DNA from: Allochromatium warmingii
Lineage (GTDB): Bacteria; Pseudomonadota; Gammaproteobacteria; Chromatiales; Chromatiaceae
DNA length: 46,417 nucleotides
NCBI RefSeq assembly: GCF_900107145.1
Contig: NZ_FNOW01000022.1
Coordinates: 1-46,417 of the forward strand
Direction: 5' to 3'
Shown: positions 43,345-46,417 of the stretch, piece by piece
Numbering within the stretch: position 1 is the stretch's first letter
How the letters are laid out: each line of letters starts with the position of its first letter
Program-made: the position numbers and the translations under genes
Notes under the pieces: generated by a model
Seen by the model: the letters and a program-made list of their open reading frames with translations, nothing else
The model's database searches: none
What the model was told of the DNA's origin: nothing

Positions 43345-43630
43345 GCTGGAATTCAAAAAATCTGCCCTCAAGGAATGGGAGAAGCTGGGCCATACAGTAA
43401 AAGAACAGTTCAAAAAGAAACTCAAAGAACGACTCGAAAATCCGCACGTACCATCTGCCGCACTTTCCGGTGCAAAGAGCCTATACAAGATTAAACTTCG
43501 CCAACTCGGATATCGTCTAGTGTACTTAGTTGAAGATAATACGATCACCGTCACTGTGATCGCAGTCGGTAAACGTGATCGCAATGAAATTTACGATATC
43601 GCTCTTTCAAGAATACACGATAAGCACTAA
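43334..43630 (+). CDS. RelE/StbE-type toxin
   Basis: This 98-residue basic protein of the RelE/ParE superfamily begins YKLEFKKSALKEWEKLG and continues with LYKIKLRQLGYRLVYLVED and VIAVGKRDRNEIYD, the strands and conserved Arg of RelE-type ribosome-dependent mRNases. The open frame is intact. It is coupled to the upstream antitoxin. The pair sits between hairpin repeat copies 1 and 2. Confidence 0.92.
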   Translation: MIYKLEFKKSALKEWEKLGHTVKEQFKKKLKERLENPHVPSAALSGAKSLYKIKLRQLGYRLVYLVEDNTITVTVIAVGKRDRNEIYDIALSRIHDKH

Positions 43631-43693
43631 GCCATAACGACATGAATAAGTCGAACGACAAGCGTGCCTACATAAGCTGCGTTGCCGCTTTTG

Positions 43694-43877
43694 GCAACCC
43701 AACATTACGCTGATGTTGGGTGACCGCATCACATTTTTCATTACAATCCAAAACTCAGTGCAAGCGATCAATCAACCTACGCCGCTGTGAATGATGGGTT
43801 TCACGGCCAATAAGTATTGCAGCAACCGTCAAGGTTATCGCGTGGCCGTTCTACGTTCTACCCATCCTACCTTGCTA
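43694..43877. repeat. Hairpin repeat, copy 2
   Basis: This near-identical copy of 42874-43050 differs by a few bases and an extra GTTCTAC duplicated near its end. It separates the two toxin-antitoxin pairs. Confidence 0.9.
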
Positions 43878-43882
43878 CGCCG

Positions 43883-44083
43883 CTAAGGTTGTAAATTCAG
43901 CTCCTTAACGACATCGGCCAAAGATGTAGTTGCGGCTCCTCCTTCAGCGTCCTTTGCGCTTCGAAGATCCTGCAAATCTTGGTAATCCTCAAGAGTCTGC
44001 GTCATGGCTTGGAATTCTTCGATAGGAAGAATGACGTATTCATCCCTGCCGTTTTTTTCAATATATTGTGGGTGTAAATTCAT
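43883..44083 (-). CDS. Phd/YefM-type antitoxin (second pair)
   Basis: This 66-residue protein has YIEKNGRDEYVILPIEEFQA, a pattern of short antitoxins of the prevent-host-death type, and an acidic tail. It lies three bases after its presumed toxin gene, so the order is toxin first. Its stop is six bases from repeat copy 2. Confidence 0.8.
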   Translation of the reverse strand: MNLHPQYIEKNGRDEYVILPIEEFQAMTQTLEDYQDLQDLRSAKDAEGGAATTSLADVVKELNLQP

Positions 44084-44086
44084 GGC

Positions 44087-44335
44087 TCACCTCTTTGCGT
44101 AGACATGTTTTCGATGCATGATTCGATACACGACAACCGTGTTTTCCTCAACCTCGAACAGCACGCGATAATTACCGACGCGCAAGCGATACTCTGGGGT
44201 AAAATTGGTCAGGCGCTTGATGTGGCCAGTCAGACCAGCATCCATTTCAGCAAGTCTAGCCGTAATTCGAGCCGCGTCCTGCTTTTGCAGCGTTTGTAAA
44301 TCCTTGACAGCTTGTGGCTTGAGTTCGACTTTCAT
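44087..44335 (-). CDS. RelE/ParE-type toxin (second pair)
   Basis: From ATG 44335 the product is 82 residues long (MKVELKPQAVKDLQTLQKQD, YRLRVGNYRVLFEVEENTVV, YRIMHRKHVY), a typical RelE/ParE fold with conserved Arg and Tyr. The ORF reaches 44395, but those 20 codons lie in hairpin repeat copy 3 and are rejected. Its promoter must therefore lie in or beyond the repeat, or transcription comes from the MORN gene. Confidence 0.88.
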   Translation of the reverse strand: MKVELKPQAVKDLQTLQKQDAARITARLAEMDAGLTGHIKRLTNFTPEYRLRVGNYRVLFEVEENTVVVYRIMHRKHVYAKR

Positions 44336-44340
44336 CTTAG

Positions 44341-44432
44341 CCTGCGTAGGTGAATGATGGGTTTCACGGCCAATAAGCATTACAGCAACCGTCAAGCTTA
44401 TCGCGTGGCCGTTCTACCCATCCTACCTTGCT
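44341..44432. repeat. Hairpin repeat, copy 3 (partial)
   Basis: This copy holds only the long-hairpin half of the repeat (from TGAATGATGGGTTTCACGGC to CTACCTTGCT). The last codons and stop of the MORN gene (44423-44432) are made from it. Confidence 0.88.
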
Positions 44433-45505
44433 TTTATTAGATTATTATTAAGCCAGATGCCAGTTTTTTTTGAGCCATCCGCATCAATAAAAGTTCCTTG
44501 TCCCGTTAGTTTACCATCAACAAAATATCCTTCATATTTATTGCCATTTGCCCAAATAAAAGTTCCTTGTCCCGTTATTTTGTCATCAACAAAATCTCCT
44601 TCATATTTATTGCCATTTGCCCAAATAAAAGTTCCTTGTCCCGTTAGTTTACCATCAACATAATCTCCTTCATATTTATTGCCATTTGCCCAAATACAAG
44701 TTCCTTGTCCCGTTCGTTTGTCATCAACAAAATCTCCTTCATATTTATCGCCATTTGCCCAAATAAAAGTTCCTTGTCCCGTTTTTTTACCATCAACAAA
44801 ATCTCCTTCATATTTATCGCCATTTGCCCAAATAAAAGTTCCTTGTCCCGTTTCTTTATTATCAACATAATCTCCTTCATATTTATTGCCACTTGGCCAA
44901 ATATAAGTTCCTTGTCCCGTTTTTTTATTATCAACAAAATCTCCTTCATATTTATCGCCATTTGCCCAAATATAAGTTCCTTGTCCCGTTATTTTACCAT
45001 CAACAAAATCTCCTTCATATTTATCGCCATTTGTCAAAGTCAAAGTTCCTTGTCCCGTTTTTTTATTATCAACAAAATCTCCTTCATATTTATCGCCACT
45101 TGGCCAAATATAAGTTCCTTGTCCCGTTTTTTTACTATCAACAAAATATCCTTCATATTTATTGCCATTTGTCAAAGTCAAAGTTCCTTGTCCCGTTATT
45201 TTACCATCAACAAAATCTCCTTCATATTTATTGCCATTTGCCCAAATAAAAGTTCCTTGTCCCGTTTTTTTACCATCAACAAAATATCCTTCATATTTTT
45301 TGCCATTTGTCAAAGTCAAAGTTCCTTGTCCCGTTAGTTTACCATCAACAAAATCTCCTTCATATTTATCGCCATTTGCCCAAATAAAAGTTCCTTGTCC
45401 CGTTCGTTTACCATCAACAAAACCTCCTTCATATTTATCGCCATTTGCCCAAATAAAAGTTCCTTGCCCAGTAAAGCAATTCCCACTTATACAGTCAGAA
45501 TACAC
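44423..45505 (-). CDS. MORN-repeat protein, start lost
   Basis: From a GTG at 45505 the product is 360 residues: a 12-residue lead, fourteen 23-residue repeats of the type GQGTFIWANGDKYEGDFVDG, and a part repeat at the end. These are MORN repeats, which form beta-hairpin rods and often bind lipid or protein. In-frame upstream codons (45506-45562) encode a hydrophobic run, LFSPILVLAVFLTILNGN, that looks like a signal peptide, but no ATG, GTG or TTG precedes it before a stop at 45563-45565. The 5' end is therefore damaged. The last residues come from hairpin repeat copy 3. The gene is strongly AT-rich compared with core genes. Function is unknown. Confidence 0.75.
   Translation of the reverse strand: MYSDCISGNCFTGQGTFIWANGDKYEGGFVDGKRTGQGTFIWANGDKYEGDFVDGKLTGQGTLTLTNGKKYEGYFVDGKKTGQGTFIWANGNKYEGDFVDGKITGQGTLTLTNGNKYEGYFVDSKKTGQGTYIWPSGDKYEGDFVDNKKTGQGTLTLTNGDKYEGDFVDGKITGQGTYIWANGDKYEGDFVDNKKTGQGTYIWPSGNKYEGDYVDNKETGQGTFIWANGDKYEGDFVDGKKTGQGTFIWANGDKYEGDFVDDKRTGQGTCIWANGNKYEGDYVDGKLTGQGTFIWANGNKYEGDFVDDKITGQGTFIWANGNKYEGYFVDGKLTGQGTFIDADGSKKTGIWLNNNLIKAR
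44504..45469 (-). repeat. Fourteen tandem 69-bp units in the MORN gene
   Basis: The repeats are highly similar at the DNA level (for example AAAGTTCCTTGTCCCGTT on the plus strand in nearly every unit), implying recent expansion or frequent recombination. Variants swap whole blocks (FIWANG, LTLTNG, YIWPSG). Confidence 0.92.
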
Positions 45506-45540
45506 ATTTCCGTTTAAGATCGTTAAAAAAACCGCAAGTA

Positions 45541-45575
45541 CGAGAATAGGCGAGAATAGGGGTCAGACCCCTATT
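45541..45575. repeat. Palindrome and 10-bp tandem repeat at a broken junction
   Basis: CGAGAATAGG occurs twice in tandem (45541-45560). The second copy runs into the palindrome AGGGGTCAGACCCCT (45558-45572), extended by AAT/ATT on either side. It lies where the hicB fragment and the MORN frame meet. Confidence 0.85.
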
Positions 45576-45584
45576 TTTTTCTCT

Positions 45585-45653
45585 TTCAGGAACGGATGCC
45601 ACGAAATAGCTATCGGAATCTTTTTCAATGACTACATTAAATTGTTTCATCAT
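45585..45653 (-). pseudogene. hicB antitoxin 5' fragment
   Basis: From ATG 45653, preceded by AGGGGG, the first 23 codons (MMKQFNVVIEKDSDSYFVAS, then VPE) match the N-terminus of HicB antitoxins. The similarity stops at the palindrome, where the expected PGC segment is absent. The frame stays open to 45495 through unrelated sequence. hicA is not recognisable upstream. Confidence 0.65.
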
Positions 45654-45916
45654 TTTTAACCCCCTGAATTTTAGGATGGATTTTTTGAGACAGCATCGCT
45701 TTGAATTAAATGGGCCTAGATAAATTTATTTCTAGGCACCGAATTAATCACCTAACGACAGTTCAACCTCAAAAATGACGCCGAATCTTGCTTGATTACA
45801 CCTCAAATGTAAGGTATGAATTTTTACCACTCTGGCCAAACACCGTCAACTTTTATTTTAGCTCCACTTTATCAATGATCTACGTTCAACCCTCTTCTGG
45901 CGTGACTCCGGTTTTA

Positions 45917-45993
45917 GCTGATGCCGGATGACCAACTCACATTTTCATCACAATTCAAAACTCAGCGCAAGCGGTCACCCAACCTACGCCGCT
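45917..45993. repeat. Hairpin repeat, copy 4 (partial, diverged)
   Basis: This copy matches the first half of copies 1 and 2 (ATTTTCAT, AAAACTCAGCGCAAGCG, CAACCTACGCCGCT) with many substitutions. The terminal small hairpin is decayed. Confidence 0.7.
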
Positions 45994-46011
45994 AACCAAA
46001 TACTGCCCGTG

Positions 46012-46036
46012 AATCTGCAAGCTACACAGTTGCCAG
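46012..46036. repeat. Flanking repeat of the second accessory block, right
   Basis: This is the second copy of 42842-42866, with one difference (A for G in the middle). Confidence 0.75.
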
Positions 46037-46112
46037 AACGCTCCTGAGCCGTGACACTTACGCCCAAATCTTCACGGCGCTGCATTGCCTGTCTGCTTTA
46101 CAGAACTTACAC

Positions 46113-46417
46113 ATGCCCAACACCAAACCGCCTATTCTCTCCTCGCCCCATGTCGCCCGCGTCAACCGTGTTGATCGCGTGATGCTCGACCTGCTGCTGG
46201 CGCTGATTCCGGGTCTGATTGCGATGACCTGGTTTTTTGGCTGGGGCACGCTGATTAACTGCGTGCTGGCCGTGACCTTTGCGGTTGCAGCCGAGAGCAT
46301 CGTGATGCGCCTGCGCGGACGCTCGCCGTTGCTCGCGCTGCGCGATCTGAGCGCCGTGGTCACGGCGGTGCTGTTTGCGCTTTCGGTTTCGCCGACGCTC
46401 CCGTGGTGGTTGACGCT
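46113..46417 (+). CDS. rsxD: Rnf/Rsx electron-transport complex subunit D (partial)
   Basis: The first 101 codons of RnfD/RsxD are present, cut by the window end. This membrane subunit of the ferredoxin:NAD+ oxidoreductase carries covalent FMN further on. Visible features are SSPHVARVNRVDRVMLDLLL, hydrophobic helices at about residues 25-65, and the DLSAVVTAVLFALSVSPTLP segment. In complete operons rnfA, rnfB and rnfC precede it. Here the repeat-rich accessory block does. No strong ribosome binding site is visible. Confidence 0.88.
   Translation, partial: MPNTKPPILSSPHVARVNRVDRVMLDLLLALIPGLIAMTWFFGWGTLINCVLAVTFAVAAESIVMRLRGRSPLLALRDLSAVVTAVLFALSVSPTLPWWLT

Larger units (their letters stand above)
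45654..46112. other. Gene-free region before rnfD
   Basis: I see no gene. A palindrome, GCCTAGA (45714-45720) with TCTAGGC (45731-45737), lies around TAAATTTATT. A degraded fourth copy of the hairpin repeat covers 45917-45993, and the block-flanking repeat is at 46012-46036. The promoter of rnfD should lie in the last 80 bases but was not identified. Confidence 0.5.

Noticed and set aside
44705-45337. Long plus-strand ORFs opposite the MORN gene
   Set aside because: They arise from the repeated antisense sequence and have no start signals or family match.
44450-45470. Tandem array mistaken for a CRISPR
   Set aside because: The 69-base units are continuous, in frame, and encode MORN repeats; there are no unique spacers.
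46058-46363. Minus-strand ORF at the window end
   Set aside because: It is antisense to rnfD, which shows clear family features.

Overview
The window is a bacterial chromosome segment, almost certainly from a gammaproteobacterium. The housekeeping genes and their order point that way: mlaA, gpsA-secB-rhodanese, envC-ctpA, darP, typA, mpl-ubiX, suhB/trmJ/cysE/iscR, uvrC-pgsA-tRNA-Gly and the start of an rnfD/rsxD. A periplasmic cytochrome c' and the rnf gene would suit a Chromatiales- or Competibacter-like organism. The sequence alone does not fix the genus. Core genes are moderately GC-rich, whereas several accessory blocks are visibly AT-richer.

Layout. 1-2939: fxsA followed by a two-gene type II restriction-modification system (C5 cytosine methylase plus NotI-family nuclease). 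2942-8206: a membrane J-domain protein, then mlaA, a large sensor with PAS and a degenerate HD-GYP domain, and a HAD-IB phosphatase. 8497-11363: cytochrome c', an IS607-type transposon with a broken tnpB, and a vapBC pair whose two genes have been pushed apart. 11406-17350: gpsA, secB, rhodanese and an ArsR-type regulator on the minus strand, diverging from envC, ctpA and darP. 17933-24549: typA, a membrane hydrolase, a PilR-like sigma-54 regulator, an unknown membrane protein, mpl and ubiX. 24675-27818: an RND efflux pump without a partner periplasmic subunit.

27784-34455 is the most interesting region, a defence-type island bounded by an imperfect 22-bp direct repeat (20 of 22 identical). 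It encodes two adenine-methylase-like proteins with complementary motif loss, and a large GIY-YIG/T5orf172-helicase fusion. Between them lies a DUF559 nuclease plus a frameshifted DUF1016 nuclease, flanked by a duplicated copy of the methylase/helicase junction. Short perfect inverted repeats and a 111-bp tandem duplication surround the DUF559 gene.

34483-42741 returns to the core genome: suhB, trmJ, cysE, iscR, an HscB-like protein lacking the HPD motif, a lipid A acyltransferase, an HDOD protein, uvrC, pgsA and tRNA-Gly(GCC). 42842-46036 is a second accessory block. Copies of a hairpin-forming repeat alternate with two toxin-antitoxin pairs, a MORN-repeat gene whose start has been lost, and a hicB fragment cut by a short palindrome. 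The window ends inside rnfD, whose usual upstream partners rnfABC are absent.
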